NCBI RefSeq assembly: GCF_021730395.1
Contig: NC_069376.1
Coordinates: forward strand, 18,757,001-18,821,000
DNA from: Mercenaria mercenaria
Taxonomy: Eukaryota; Mollusca; Bivalvia; Venerida; Veneridae
DNA: 64,000 bases
Direction: 5' to 3'
A program made the position numbers and the translations under genes. Shown in pieces: positions 34,301 to 45,302 of the stretch. The notes beneath the pieces were generated by a model. That model saw only the letters and a program-made list of their open reading frames with translations. It was not told the DNA's origin and ran no database searches. How positions within the stretch are numbered: the first letter of the stretch is position 1; every line of letters begins with the position of its first letter.

Positions 34301-37300
34301 TCCAAAACTAATTGCCCAAATGTGTTAAAATTCCACAAGCTATTAAGCATCATTAGCTGACCTCATGGAACAAATAACATAACTCTAGCTATTGCTTTGT
34401 CAAAAATATACTCCCTCCTCTACTGAGAAAATTTTGCTAAGGCCTAAAAAAATTGTTTCCGGTAAAAAGCTCAAAAAAATTAGGGTAGGTAGGTCGGAAT
34501 TTTTTTATTATTTTTTTATTAAGTGAGACTTTTCGGAAATTATTTTTATGTAAAAAAAATGAATACAAATGAGAGAGTTATGCCTTTAGAGCATCAGTAA
34601 GTTGATAGCTAACATCACTGACCATGTTTAAAGCATAAAAGGTGAAGTTTTAAAACTTTTTGTTAAAAAGTTGAAAAAAATATTCACCGAGGCAATAAAA
34701 ACATTTAGGGTCGGGCCAAAAATTTAGGGTAGGTCGGGATACCGGAAACAAACAATTTTTTACGCCTAAAGCTTTTGTGTAAGCTCATATAAGGTGGAAG
34801 GATTTCAAATAGAGTAGTGAGCTGTCATTAGACAACTCTTGTTATATAAGATATGTGTTATGGTGCACAAAACATCATATCTTATTTCTATCTAAATATC
34901 AGCCTTAATAGTGGATATACGTTTATTGACTTAATTAAAGGGATATTAAGGTAAAAATGTGGTTTAAATATAAAAGCTTTTAAGTTATTGTAGAAATGAC
35001 ATTTCTCAGATTTTACAGACATGCATAGTAAGTACTACCCAGGGTCCGACTTTTGCCGAAACTCTCCCGGAAGACTACCGATCTTCAAACAAACTCAATA
35101 CTCACGGCTTACTTTGCTGTTGTGTTTCAGGTCGTGGTGCCAGCAACAATGAGAAACTGGCGAGGTCTACATATCTATGGTGCATCTTACCAAACAGTAT
35201 AGCGTGCTTCGCAAGGGGGGACTATCGGGCTACAATAGACAAAGAATCTGGAACGAACACTTTGAGGTCTGCGTATTTCAGGTAAACATGAGAAGTTATT
35301 TAACAATGCGTCGACTATTTTTTATTTACACCATTATTTTTTTCCAGTGATTTTCATTCAATTAGGCTTAAAAGGGGGCCAAATTTCAGAATCACCATTC
35401 ATTGTGAAGATGTGCTGTGCTGGTTTCAGTTAAGTCATTCTAGGGATTACATCAGTTTAGATACCATATTAACACTAAAATTCAAGACATTGGGTCTTGA
35501 ATCATTCGTCCTCCACCACTGATTCATGTGGAGAAGTTGGCAGTTACTTTTGGAGAACAGGTTTGTACTGGTACAGAATCTAGGTTATCTGCCCGCCGTT
35601 ACATAACTGAAATACTGTTGAAAAACGGCGTTAAACCCAAAACAAACAAAGAAAGAAACAAACAAACACTAAAATTCTAGTATACGTGATTATGTAGCTT
35701 TTAAACAACTAAGAAATGGGAGCGGCTGTCTATTGGTTAAGGGTCGGCGGCTCAACCCGGGGGTCGTGGGCTCGAGTCCCACTGGGGTCATGATCATATC
35801 TTCTCATCACGGTGACATCAGTACTGGAAGTGCACATACAAGCTTGAAGCTTTGGTCGCAGTCGACTGAAATAAATTAGTATAAACTAACAAAACAATGA
35901 TGCCGCTATACCTAAGTCGACTACATTGTATTTTGTTTCAAACGACCACGTGTAATTTTTGATACAATTAATGTTTGGTACATTTCGATATTTACTCGGA
36001 ATTTAATGGCTCAATAGACAATCTAATTTATTTTTTATTGCATTCTCATCATTTTTAGCTCGACTATTCGAAGACTAGTCTAGTTATTCTACTCGCCCTG
36101 GCGTCGGCGTTGGCGTCGGCGTCACACCTTGGTTAAGTTTTTGCATGCAAGTACATACAGTTATCATTTAAAGGCATATAGTTTTGAAACTTATTTTTTC
36201 TTGTTCTAGGTCAATTACCAATCTCACTGGGTCAAGTTCCATAACTCTGACATGTATTTTGAGCAAATTATGCACCCTTTTGAACTTAGAAAATTCTGAT
36301 TAAAGTTTTACATGCAAGTTAGTGAAGTTACTATTTCCAAAACTAATGCAGATATCGAATTGAAACTTAACATGCGTCTTTGGGGTTATAAACTAGTTAT
36401 AGTATCAAGTCCCATAACTCAGACCTGCATTTTAGCCAAATTATTCCCCCTTTGGACTTAGAAAATCCTGGTTAAAGTTTTGTGTGCAATTACTTACAGC
36501 TATTACTTAAAGGCATATAGATTTGAAACTTATTTTTTTTATTTTCTAGATCAATTACCAACCTCACTTGGTCAAGTCCCATAACTCTGACATGTATTTT
36601 GGGCAAGTTATGCCCCCTTTTGGACTTAGAAAATTCTGGTAAAAGTTTTACATGCAAGATACTATCTCCAAAACTAATGCATATATTGAATTGAAACTTC
36701 AAATGTGCCTTCGGGGTTATAAAACTAGTTGATAGCAGCAAGTCCTATAACTCTGATATGCATTTTGGTCAAATAATGTCCCCTTTTGAACTTAAAACTC
36801 TTTTGATAGTTAACATTTTGGGTAATATTTTCCTGCTTCTGGGACAATATTTCGAATAGTCGAGATTGGCTGTCTTACGGACAGCTCTTGTTTTAAGATC
36901 GAGTATATTTCTGAATTAAATCATTTCTTTGGTATCTACGTATTTTACTAAAAATTAGATGAGGTATGTAGCCAAAATTATACTTAAGATATTCCTGCTT
37001 ATACCTTCTGTACTATGACAACTGAATATTAATATTATGCCTTTATCTTCTTTAGGACCTGTAAGTAATATTTTGTAAAGATATTGTTGATATTGAAGTT
37101 CATTGTTTCATGTTATATGAATAAGGGGCATAATGTTTAAGTCTACAATAAAACTTATGTTCTGTTCTGTTTTGCTTTTTTCAGTTCTGTTTTTTATTGC
37201 TTCAATTTTTATTTTCAGAATGAACTCTGAGCCTTTCTGGAACTCTGTAGGTGACTACATAGCTAACAAAATGGCGGACTTCCGGAAAACTCTTGAGGAA

Positions 37301-38245
37301 TCGAACACTCCAGGACAAATATTCGAATCTCAGACATGTTTGATTCCATGGAAACAGGAAAATACTCAGTCCGAAAATCGACCGCCAAAACACCGGGAAG
37401 TATTCCAAAGAATGCAAAACCAGCCACACGTGACTTTGAACATACAGTCAAGAAATTGTGAGTTCACACAATCATCTGCCTCATCCACGGGGTATTATGT
37501 GACTCATTCGCCAGACACTGGACTTCCCCCTGCGCATTCGCAGGTATCACCTAATCTGCACTCTTACCATACACAGACGCGGAGCTCTTCACCAATCATG
37601 CGCATACCGGAAATACAACCGCACATCCAATCATCGTTTGGGCACCGGACCACGCCGCCACGTGCTGCAGACCCATGGCTTCCTGAATTCGTTGTTTCTA
37701 GTCCTGAACCAAGCTTCATTTGTTCGGGACAGGATAGGAGAACGCCGCCATGTACATCCTATAGTTGTACTGACAGTGGATATGCTGATTCAACGAACAA
37801 TAACTCTTGCAGTTTTGTAAACAACTGTGAAAAGCAAAACCACGACATATATTCGACATCGCCGTTAAATGTCCATGAACAATACACCGCCAACCAGTTA
37901 AGTAACAATCAATACGACTTCAATCAGTTCGATCTGTCACCTTTCAGCCTCAGTGATTTTTCAGACTCAAGAGAAAGCGTTGAACAGCTAAACTTTACGC
38001 CGGAAAAGGCATCCAAAAGTCACGTGTTATCCCAAACTCCACACTGTGCTGGACAACGTATGTATGTTTCCACACCGATCGCAGATCAGGTGCCCCCGGC
38101 CTCACAGTGTAGATACATGTACCAACCTTCGATACAAACACAAAATTACGGACAGAGAATCACACCAACACCGCCAGTATTGTTTGTAAATGGCGACGGC
38201 ATGTTTTCAACAGCCATATTACCACACTGGGCGTCTTTCTGTTAG
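28379..38245 (+). CDS. divergent forkhead-box (FOX) transcription factor, five exons, complete
   Basis: Exons 28379-28587, 30254-30454, 33557-33666, 35131-35281 and 37219-38245 join in phase with AG/GT borders to 1,698 bp, or 565 residues plus stop. The forkhead domain starts in exon 2 (DVKPNYSYSELAYLAMLRS, then CLPIGQIY), continues in exon 3 (SYIQSRFKFFKN, then the recognition helix HWKNAVRHSLAKTLCF) and enters exon 4 with a winged segment (GRGASNNEKLARSTYLWCILP). The DNA-contacting Asn and His of WKNxVRH are kept, but the usual RHNLS reads RHSLA. The N-terminal 69 residues and the 341-residue exon-5 tail are low complexity, rich in Ser, Pro, Gln and Asn, and show no second domain, as is usual for FOX activation regions. 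A nuclear DNA-binding role is expected from the family. Subclass is uncertain: the WCILP wing vaguely recalls FoxN/FoxR. The start is the first in-frame ATG with an open exon 1. Confidence 0.9.
29741..29942. mobile_element. palindromic MITE, GAGCCGCGC family (copy 2)
   Basis: Ends GAGCCGCACTATGAGAAAACC and GGTTTTCTCATTGCGCGGCTC are inverted; the CAGTCTGGTCAGGATCCATG core is shared with 12147-12370. In FOX intron 1. Confidence 0.75.
30505..31018 (+). repeat. pearl-like element (AAGTC-end family), FOX intron 2
   Basis: Starts GGGACTTTTCGAAGAAAAAGTC, has GCGTCGGCGTCGGCGTCGC, then two ~170-bp units containing AACTTTGACAGAGTTATGCCCC-like blocks. It ends AAAAGTCGAGCGTGTTG, a short hairpin (GTCTTGCGGAC) and TGCTCTTG. 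Confidence 0.7.
31598..32975 (+). repeat. pearl-like element with ~175-bp tandem units (copy B)
   Basis: AGCTCATCTGATTTTTTGAA at the left is inverted against AAAAAATCAGATGAGCG at the right. Next to the left end is GGCGTCGGCGTCGGCGTCGG, then about seven units (AAACTATCAAAGCTATTGCT, CACCATCATAAGC, CCCCTTTTGGACTTAGAAA). The right end has the CCGCAAGGCGG hairpin and GCTCTTGTTA. Same family as 14805-15825, opposite strand. FOX intron 2. Confidence 0.85.
33060..33195 (+). repeat. SINE 3' end
   Basis: Ends TGTTGAAAAACGGCGTTAAA then CCCAAAACAAACAAA, the tail of the tRNA-SINE at 17977-18260; the tRNA head is missing. Confidence 0.6.
33774..34235 (+). repeat. short pearl-like element
   Basis: Begins AGCTCATCTGATTTTTTTTG, has CGTCGTCGGCGCCGGCGTAG and two units with CCCCTTTTGGACTTA, and ends ATCGGATGAGC. 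The hairpin end is not seen directly after it. FOX intron 3. Confidence 0.65.
34236..34850 (+). repeat. pearl-like remnant with a MITE (34438-34770) inserted
   Basis: The remnant ends GAGCTGTCATTAGACAACTC + TTGTT, the hairpin-plus-CTCTTGTT end. Within it, GGCCTAAAAAAATTGTTTCC and CCGGAAACAAACAATTTTTT are the inverted ends of a separate MITE containing AGGGTAGGTAGGTCGG. Confidence 0.6.
35450..35900 (+). repeat. two SINEs in FOX intron 4
   Basis: 35495-35668 is a 5'-truncated tRNA-SINE ending AAAAACGGCGTTAAACCC. 35718-35890 begins AGCGGCTGTCTATTGGTTAA with GGGCTCGAGTCCCACTGG, a tRNA-like head of a different family. Confidence 0.6.
36057..36895 (+). repeat. pearl-like element (AGCTCGACTATTCGAA family)
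   Basis: AGCTCGACTATTCGAA at the left is inverted against TTCGAATAGTCGAG at the right. GGCGTCGGCGTTGGCGTCGG follows the left end; about four units carry CCCCTTTTGGACTTAGAAAAT. It ends GGCTGTCTTACGGACAGC and TCTTGTTTT. FOX intron 4, close to the last exon. Confidence 0.8.
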
Positions 38246-38569
38246 AGGAAAAGGAATAATGCAACAGCTCTAGACTTGACATTTTTCAGAAGGTTTCTCA
38301 AATCCTACTCGTATTTAAACAGAATATACAAGCAGATAATTAATTATTCAATATGGTCGATATTTTTCTCTCTCAGTCCATCCTAAAGATTTCCTTGCAA
38401 TGAATTTTGATTTTATTTATGCAAGGACTTCGAAGCTGGGATTGGCATTCAATGTAGACTATATATTTTGGAAAACTGTTTTGCTCTTATCAATTTCCTT
38501 GTGTTTCGTACGTTTTCGGCAAGGAAGAAATATTAGCAAGACAAAAAATATTTCACCTGTTGACGTTAA
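38246..38569 (+). other. probable 3' UTR of the FOX gene
   Basis: Follows the stop codon with no further ORF of note. No AATAAA is seen before the Tigger remnant, so the transcript end is unclear; AATAAA occurs at 39055-39060 and near 39845. Confidence 0.4.
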
Positions 38570-39461
38570 TACAGTCGAGACTGCCTTAACGACCCCCTGA
38601 ATTTAGCGACTCCCTGTCATATGCGACCCTTTTTTATGCTCCGGACGCAATTTACTATTAAAAGAGTCTTAATTAAGCAATCCCTTGCCTTACGCGACAA
38701 GCGACTGTGAAATCAGGCTCCCGAATCGATTATCAGACCGTTTTCAGCGACTTTGAGACGCTCCCTCGCAAGATTTTACACGATAGAGTTACCGTTCGTT
38801 ATCTCGCGTGAAGTTGTTTGTGACGAGAACTTATTTGTTTACAAAAAGTGGCGGATGAAAAACATAAAAAAGAACTGTTTTGACATTAGAACAGCGTGTT
38901 AAGGCACTTGAATTGCTCGATTGGGGAAAACCAGCGTATAAAGGCGGTGAAGAATTCGGAGTCGGTGCATAAATTAACAATGTTCCTCGTGAAACAAAAA
39001 GATGGCGGTATTTAGCAGGAAACGACGAAGAAAACACGGATTAAAGATGCAGTCAATAAACGGATAAATGTCAATGAACCAGTAATACACAAAAATATAA
39101 ATATCATAAACCTCAGTTTGTAAAATAGTTCTAATGGAACATTTATATTTTACTGCTCCCCTTTATTTTCTCGCCTGATCATGAGCTTATATTTGTTTTA
39201 TCAACATCATATGAATGATGCAAATTATTTGAAATTTATATTTTATCAATATGCAATTAAAGAAATAGTATTTAATCATTTTTCACTCCTACCTTAAAAG
39301 AGGCCTATATATAAGTATCCGATATACATATACTTTAACTGGAAAAATATATGAAACCAACGTCATCCAGTTAAGTGAGACTGTTTTAAGAGACTCCCTG
39401 TCATATGTGACCTTTTTTGCTGCTTCCCAAAGTCGGTCTCTTAAAACAGTCTCGACTGTAT
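38570..39461 (+). mobile_element. Tigger/pogo-like DNA transposon remnant
   Basis: Left TACAGTCGAGACTGCCTTAA and right TTAAAACAGTCTCGACTGTA are inverted repeats next to TA. Near 38878-38970 the sequence reads LTLEQRVKALELLDWGKP, the first CENP-B-type helix-turn-helix of Tigger transposases, after a frameshift. The rest of the transposase is deleted. CCCTGTCATATGYGACC occurs near both ends. Confidence 0.8.
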
Positions 39462-40381
39462 ATTAATTGACAGAACAAACGTATGCCTTAGCTATCAACC
39501 GCGACCAGTCTTGGTTGCCTTTCAATGTATGGTGTATATTTCTCTTGCATTTCGTCTCGGCAAGAGGAAAATAATGCCAATACTTCCTTAGAAAATATTT
39601 CTTTTTCTTTTTTTGGACAATATAAAATGGGATTTCAGAAATATTCTGAGAAAGGAAAGTCTGTACAAGTCTGCTTGCATGAAATCGTTTTAGTGTTAAA
39701 GAAACTTTTAAGTTTTACCTTTTTTAAGACGTCTGTTTTTATTGTTAACGATTTTATTAAGTTTTAATGTATTACAAAATAGTGCTACATGTACATAACT
39801 GTATATACGAAGATACGAGGATATGAATATTTTCTTATTAAAACAATAAAATATATGAATATTTTATTATTAAAAAATAGGATATGCAAATATTTTAATG
39901 AAACTCAATGTTTTAGATATTTATCTTATCAAAAATTTGTAGATAATGTATATAGAGTACAGGAAATAAATAAATTAGAAAAAATGATTGTGAAATATCT
40001 TATATTTTTGTGGATGTAAATGTTTCATGTAAATAAACGATATGAACCTATATGTGCCTTGTTTGTAAGTGGTTGTATTACGTAGGTAAATATAAATACT
40101 TTGATCAAGTAGATCGATTAGATTAACATGATGTAAAATGTATTTACTGTGCTCCTTCCCTGTCATGCCGACAATATTAAGGTTACCATATAGTGATTTT
40201 CTAGCATTAATGGTGGGACATAAGTTCACATTTTATCGAGTGCCTCCCTCGGGCCATGTGTTACATAAACTTCGGAAAACAGACCGGGTATAAGAGAAAA
40301 CTTCGCCTTTGAAAAGTTGATGCGGATTCTTTAAAATTGTTTTAAATTCTCTCTCCGTACTAGATCTAGGTCTTGACGTTT
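39462..40381. other. no gene recognised
   Basis: AT-rich DNA with several AATAAA motifs; may hold the distal 3' end of the FOX transcript. Confidence 0.4.
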
Positions 40382-41130
40382 TTAGTTCTACTATGCGAAG
40401 TATATGGCGAGCTATTCTACTCGGCCGGGAATCGGCGTCCGTTTCGACGCCCTTTCCACGTCAGCACCCTTGTTTCAGTTTCTATGCTCTTTCTCTTTAT
40501 ATGTTTATCTCTGTAATTACTTGACTGATTTGCTTCAAACTTGAAATACTTATACCTCAACATCACGCACATCATATGACACAAGGACTACAACTCTTGC
40601 ACCAGTATTTTATGAATATTATACCCATTTTTATTTAGAATTTCAGGTTAGTTTTGGTGCAATTACTTTATGGCTTTGATTCAAACTTAAAACAGTTATC
40701 CCGCACCCACCTACATCATATTATTATTATACCAGATTTATATGATCATATGACACGAGGGCTATCACTCTGGTATCAATACTGCATGAATTATGCCCCT
40801 ATGTTCTTAGAACTTTAGGTTTACTTTGACGCATTTTCACTGTATCTCCTTTAAAACAAAATGGATTTCACATCATCACACACATCATAGGACAGAAGGG
40901 TCACTACTCTTGCACCATTATCTCATGAATTTTCCTCCCTTTTCACCTAAAACTTCAGGTTGAAGTATTGATGAATTTTCACTCTATCTCTGTTATTATT
41001 ATATGGATTTGTTCCACATAATAAACCCTCACACGACCCAAAAGCCGTAACTCTCACACCAATTTTGCATGAATTATGCCCCCTTTTTTTACTAAGAAAT
41101 TTTGGTAATTTCATGCACTTACACTATTAG
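40382..41130 (+). repeat. pearl-like element, degraded
   Basis: Begins TAGTTCTACTATGCGAAGTA, then CGGCGTCCGTTTCGACGCCC and four ~170-bp units with CATGAATTATGCCCC-like blocks (GCACCAGTATTTTATGAATA, CCTTTTTTTACTAAGAAAT). No clean hairpin end. Confidence 0.6.
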
Positions 41131-42883
41131 TGTAGGAAATGAACCAGCATATCACGCTTATTTTGGGGGGTCAGCTGGTCTACGTCTGTAAACAGTAACT
41201 TTTATATACCAAAATGTTTGTCAGGGTCTGGAGAATACGAAACAAAATTTCATTTCAATCAAATCGGTCGGATAATCCGGAAATTCAAGATGGCGTCCAA
41301 GATGGCCGCCAAAATATGAGGAAAGTAGTCAAATATACGTATCGTAACTAGTTATTTATTTGTCTGAATATTGTAAATAAATTTGTTTTAAATGTGTGTA
41401 TATTGAACATCACTTGACAATCATATCCATACCTATCAAAAATATGCAATGTCAAAGTCAATTCCAAGGTTAAAGGTCACCTTTTTGTCAAAAATATTAT
41501 TAAAAGCGTGTAATATCTGCAATCTAATCCTCTTTTCGATTTTTCACCATATAAAAACTTTTTATTAAAAGAAAACAATTATATCAATATTAAATATCAA
41601 TAAGGCTGTCCACTGCTAGTAGGAGGATACAGTTACAGTAAATTCGAAGTGGTATCCACCAGTCTGCGAGGTCACGAAAATCAACATGTGCGTTAATTAG
41701 ACATGTTTACTTTACGTCACAGCCATAAACAACAGTTAGTACAGTGCATTTACAAATTAAACTGAAATATGCCGAGGCTGTATAACTAGAATATTTCGAA
41801 ATACTAGTCATAAAACATACATTTAAGATTTCAATTATTAGCTAGAAGGTTACACGCCACTAAATTTGTATTACGAGTACATGATGATAAATTTTACACT
41901 TGACTATTTTAGTTAGCAAATTGACATAAAATAACTAAGAACTCATCTTATTACCATTATTCTTTTCATGCTTCTCAAAAAATGTTGTACATATTATTTG
42001 TTACATACTTTCATGTATAAATATTTAAAACATAAGACGTAAGTCTGAACATTAGCGACAGTATTTGGTAAGAAATACAGTATTGAAAATGGTAATTGTA
42101 ACTGACATGGAAACATTTAATGATTATATTTTTTAATAAACAATTTACATATTAATACAAAATTTCTGTAGTTTATGTGGCTCTTAACATGTGATAATAG
42201 CCAGCAGAATAAAGTTTAAAAAGTCATTATTTGCATGTATTTTTGCTTGCACGGTTACTTCATTCCGCTGTGGAAGTTATACATTAAACACATGGATATA
42301 AAATGCAACTACAATTCAATTATTTTGGAAGCTGATTTATTGAAATCACATTCTCTATGTAACTATATGTCTTTGTTAATACTTAATTGATTTAATTAGA
42401 CTGAAAGGAGTTGTTCCACATCATGATATATTTTTTTATTGCATTGATAGTAAATGGTAATCTCTAAAACATAAAAAATATTTAATGTTTGAGACATATG
42501 CTCAGTGTATTTTAAAAGATTAAAGATATTGGCCGATAATATTTGCAGGGGTAGAGAAAAGGCGGGGGAAGGGCATTGACCTACGGGTGTCTGTGAACAA
42601 AACATGCAACAATTTGGTTGACGTCGTTAAGGATGTAGGTAATAGTCCTTGATGTCTTGTTAGAACCGAAACAGTATTTTTTTTCCTGTATCCCTTCATA
42701 AAACATAGACCTCTTGGTTAGAAGTCGGTGATATTAATTATTTTGTCACAACATGGACATGTCATTATAGATATAGATGAAAAAGAAAATTTAATGTTTA
42801 TCAGAAAAATATTATTTTGCACCGAAGAACACATTTCTTCTCTCGCTTAAACCACCGATTGATAATGTGCACGTCAGATCCAA
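41131..42883. other. no gene recognised
   Basis: AT-rich intergenic DNA; around 41285-41310 a short AAGATGGCGTCCAAGATGGC repeat is the only notable motif. Confidence 0.5.
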
Positions 42884-42884
42884 T

Positions 42885-43171
42885 GACCCGCCCTTAATAG
42901 GGAGAGCGCCGATCTACGGAACGCGAGGCCGTGAGTTCGATCCTCGGGCGGGCCGTGTTTTCTGTGACGATTTGATAAGAGACATTGTCACTGAAATCAT
43001 TCGTCTTCCACCTCTGATTCATGATGTGGGCAAGTTGGCAGTATCTTGCGGAGAACAGGTTTGTACTGGCACTGAATCCAGGAACACTGGCTAGGTTAAC
43101 TGCCAATCGTAACATAATTGAAATACTGATGAAAAACGGCGTTTGTTAAACTCAAAACAAACAAACAAAAC
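42885..43171 (+). repeat. tRNA-derived SINE, full length, sense strand
   Basis: Starts GACCCGCCCTTAATAGGGAG with GGCCGTGAGTTCGATCCTCG (B-box-like), has the body TTGCGGAGAACAGGTTTGTACT and ends AAAAACGGCG...AAACTCAAAACAAAC. Same family as 17977-18260. Confidence 0.85.
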
Positions 43172-44340
43172 GTCCCACCCCATGATCCAAAATAAAACTG
43201 TATAACTCGCCATTACTACACAGGTTAAAATATAGTACAAAAAACGTTTAGGTAACTAATACCTTATCTTAACTATGATAATTACATGGATGTTTAAATT
43301 TTTGTATTTTGAAAAGATGATTTATGAAAATGAACCATAAAAGCATGCTTTAAGGTCGGTTAGAACTATATAACCTGAAATCAGAGACGCAAATTTATAC
43401 TTTAAACGCCACGGCTGAGATACAATACACAATAGGTATTCAAATTTTAACGTTATATAAGTGCTCCTTTTTTAACGTTGTATAAATGCTCAATACACAT
43501 GTGAAAATAAGGTATCTGTTTTATTTATTCTCAGCATTTTGAATGGCAATAACAAGTGTCAGTTGACTGGAAAAGTAGGACTTTTTTCAGGACTTGGACA
43601 AGAAAAACGAACGTAAGTTACCAGTTGGTTCTCTTAGTGTTAATTCATTGTTGGAAGCTATAATATAGAAAAGCTTTATTAAGAAAAACGAACTGGAAGA
43701 AAACATTTATTAGGTCATGAGTCATTTTCCACCTGTCAAATTTTGTCATTAGTTTTTACGATCTGTCAAAGTTATTTTTGTCGCTTCATTCTTCGTATGT
43801 GTCGTTCTTGTAAGTATCTTGGCAGGACATTCATAGTGTGTAACAATACAATATATTACATGTCAATATTAGTGCTTGAAATTGTTTTGTTGAACTCAAT
43901 GAAGTAATGTAAGAATTTCCATTGTTTTAGTACATTAATTGTTGGTGGTAAGAGTTCCAGAACTCAAGCTGAAGGAAAAAATCATTTTCTGATGGGTTAA
44001 GTAAAACATAAGGTAGAACCATCAAACCTCACATTATTCAGCACGCGAAGTTGTACACCTGGTGTGTTAATTTGGATCTCACACAATCGGCCCAGAGTTA
44101 TGTTTCTTGTCTGAGTAAAAAATACGCATTAAAAGGGCCTTAGTTTATGTCGTATGACTGCAGGTTGACAAGCCTATTATTAATCGACATTTTATAGGTC
44201 ATACTGAAAGGGACTTGCAGGTGGTAGTACTGCAAAAGTAATACCATGAAGGCCGCCTTTACAGACAGATAATAGAGGAGAAATGGATGAAGAACCAATT
44301 TTCCACATGGTTGCAATGTTAAATATAACACATAAATTGA
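43172..44340. other. upstream flank of SDR copy 1; possible non-coding exon
   Basis: CTACACAGGTTAAAATATAG and ATGCTTTAAGGTCGGTTAGA match the regions before copies 2 and 3 (near 48474, 55832 and 56235). A strong donor, CGAAC|GTAAGTT, occurs at 43613 and could end a 5' non-coding exon, with the acceptor at 45281. Confidence 0.4.
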
Positions 44341-44349
44341 GTGACAGAC

Positions 44350-44630
44350 ACATGTGAAATAATACGGGAAGTGACGTTACGTCGTTTGACGTCGTGTTTA
44401 CAGGAAATGACGTCACGTCATTGAGACAAAACAAGTATTCTAACATGGTTCGATTTGATTTTTAGCCTGGTACCCGACTGTATATCGAAAATCATTCTCT
44501 CCAAACATATGGAACGTAGATCAAGCTCTGTATATTCTGCGATAAACAACGGATGACGCGCGGACCGGTAAGAGAGCATTATGACGTCAGTTATGACGTC
44601 AAAATGCCGCATGACGTCCGATACATTACT
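44350..44630. promoter_or_regulatory. cluster of CRE-like (TGACGTCA) sites upstream of SDR copy 1
   Basis: Perfect palindromic TGACGTCA at 44408-44415, 44582-44589 and 44594-44601, with partial sites (TGACGTTACGTCG, TTTGACGTCGTG, CATGACGTCCG) between and around them. This is the binding site of CREB/ATF bZIP factors. The cluster lies 0.7-0.95 kb before the SDR start codon; regulation of that gene is inference. Confidence 0.5.
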
Positions 44631-44697
44631 CCTCGCATAAATGAAGTCCAGCATAATATTTATGAAAATATATCAATGACCATGTCAGAATGAAATT

Positions 44698-44858
44698 AAT
44701 CGAGGCCTTCTTGTGATTTATCGTCTTATTTACCACGGTTCATCGTTCAGATGCTTCAGCATTTAACCACTCGGGCTAACGCCCTCGAGGTCAATTCCTA
44801 CGCATCTGAACTCTGAGCCGTGGTAAATCAGACGATAAACCACTCGAAGGCCTTGATT
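44698..44858. repeat. foldback palindrome, ~58-bp arms
   Basis: Left arm AATCGAGGCCTTCTTGTGAT...TTTACCACGG is mirrored by CCGTGGTAAATCAGACGATA...GAAGGCCTTGATT, with loop CTCGGGCTAACGCCCTCGAG. Confidence 0.8.
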
Positions 44859-44897
44859 ATTTGTTAATTATAAAATGGATGTTACACAGCTGTATCA

Positions 44898-45046
44898 ATG
44901 TAGGGCTAACGCACGCTTTTTTGTGTAACAACATCTGCAGAATCCCAAGGGATTGGTTGGTGCACGAGCCTGTAGGGCGAGTGCATCAACATAGCCCGAG
45001 GGATTCTGCAGATATTGTTTCACGAAACAAACGTGTGTTATCGCTA
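44898..45046. repeat. foldback palindrome (same family as 26268-26412)
   Basis: ACATCTGCAGAATCCC is mirrored by GGGATTCTGCAGATATTG, with loop GCACGAGCCTGTAGGGCGAG. It lies 250 bp before the SDR copy 1 start codon. Confidence 0.75.
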
Positions 45047-45302
45047 TTCTTGCATGCCCGAAATCGGCAAAAAACAAAGGTTTTATGCAAGAATGACTTT
45101 TCATGTTTTCATAACGGCCAGGTGGCCGAAAATTCAATAAAGAGTGATTTTTAACATGAATTATTATATCACAATAATCAAGATTTTTTGTACACTTGGA
45201 AGTCACTAACCAGTGCCAGAACAATCAAGCTTTTAAAATCACTGAGCAGATGTCAAAATAATGATATATATTTTTTTCAGATTAATTTAAAGATATACAA
45301 AT

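Noticed and set aside
42885-42960. tRNA-like sequence with good A and B boxes.
   Set aside because: It is followed by a SINE body and an AAACAAAC tail shared with other copies, and mismatches spoil the cloverleaf; it is a SINE head, not a tRNA gene. The same applies at 1690-1764 and 18190-18260.
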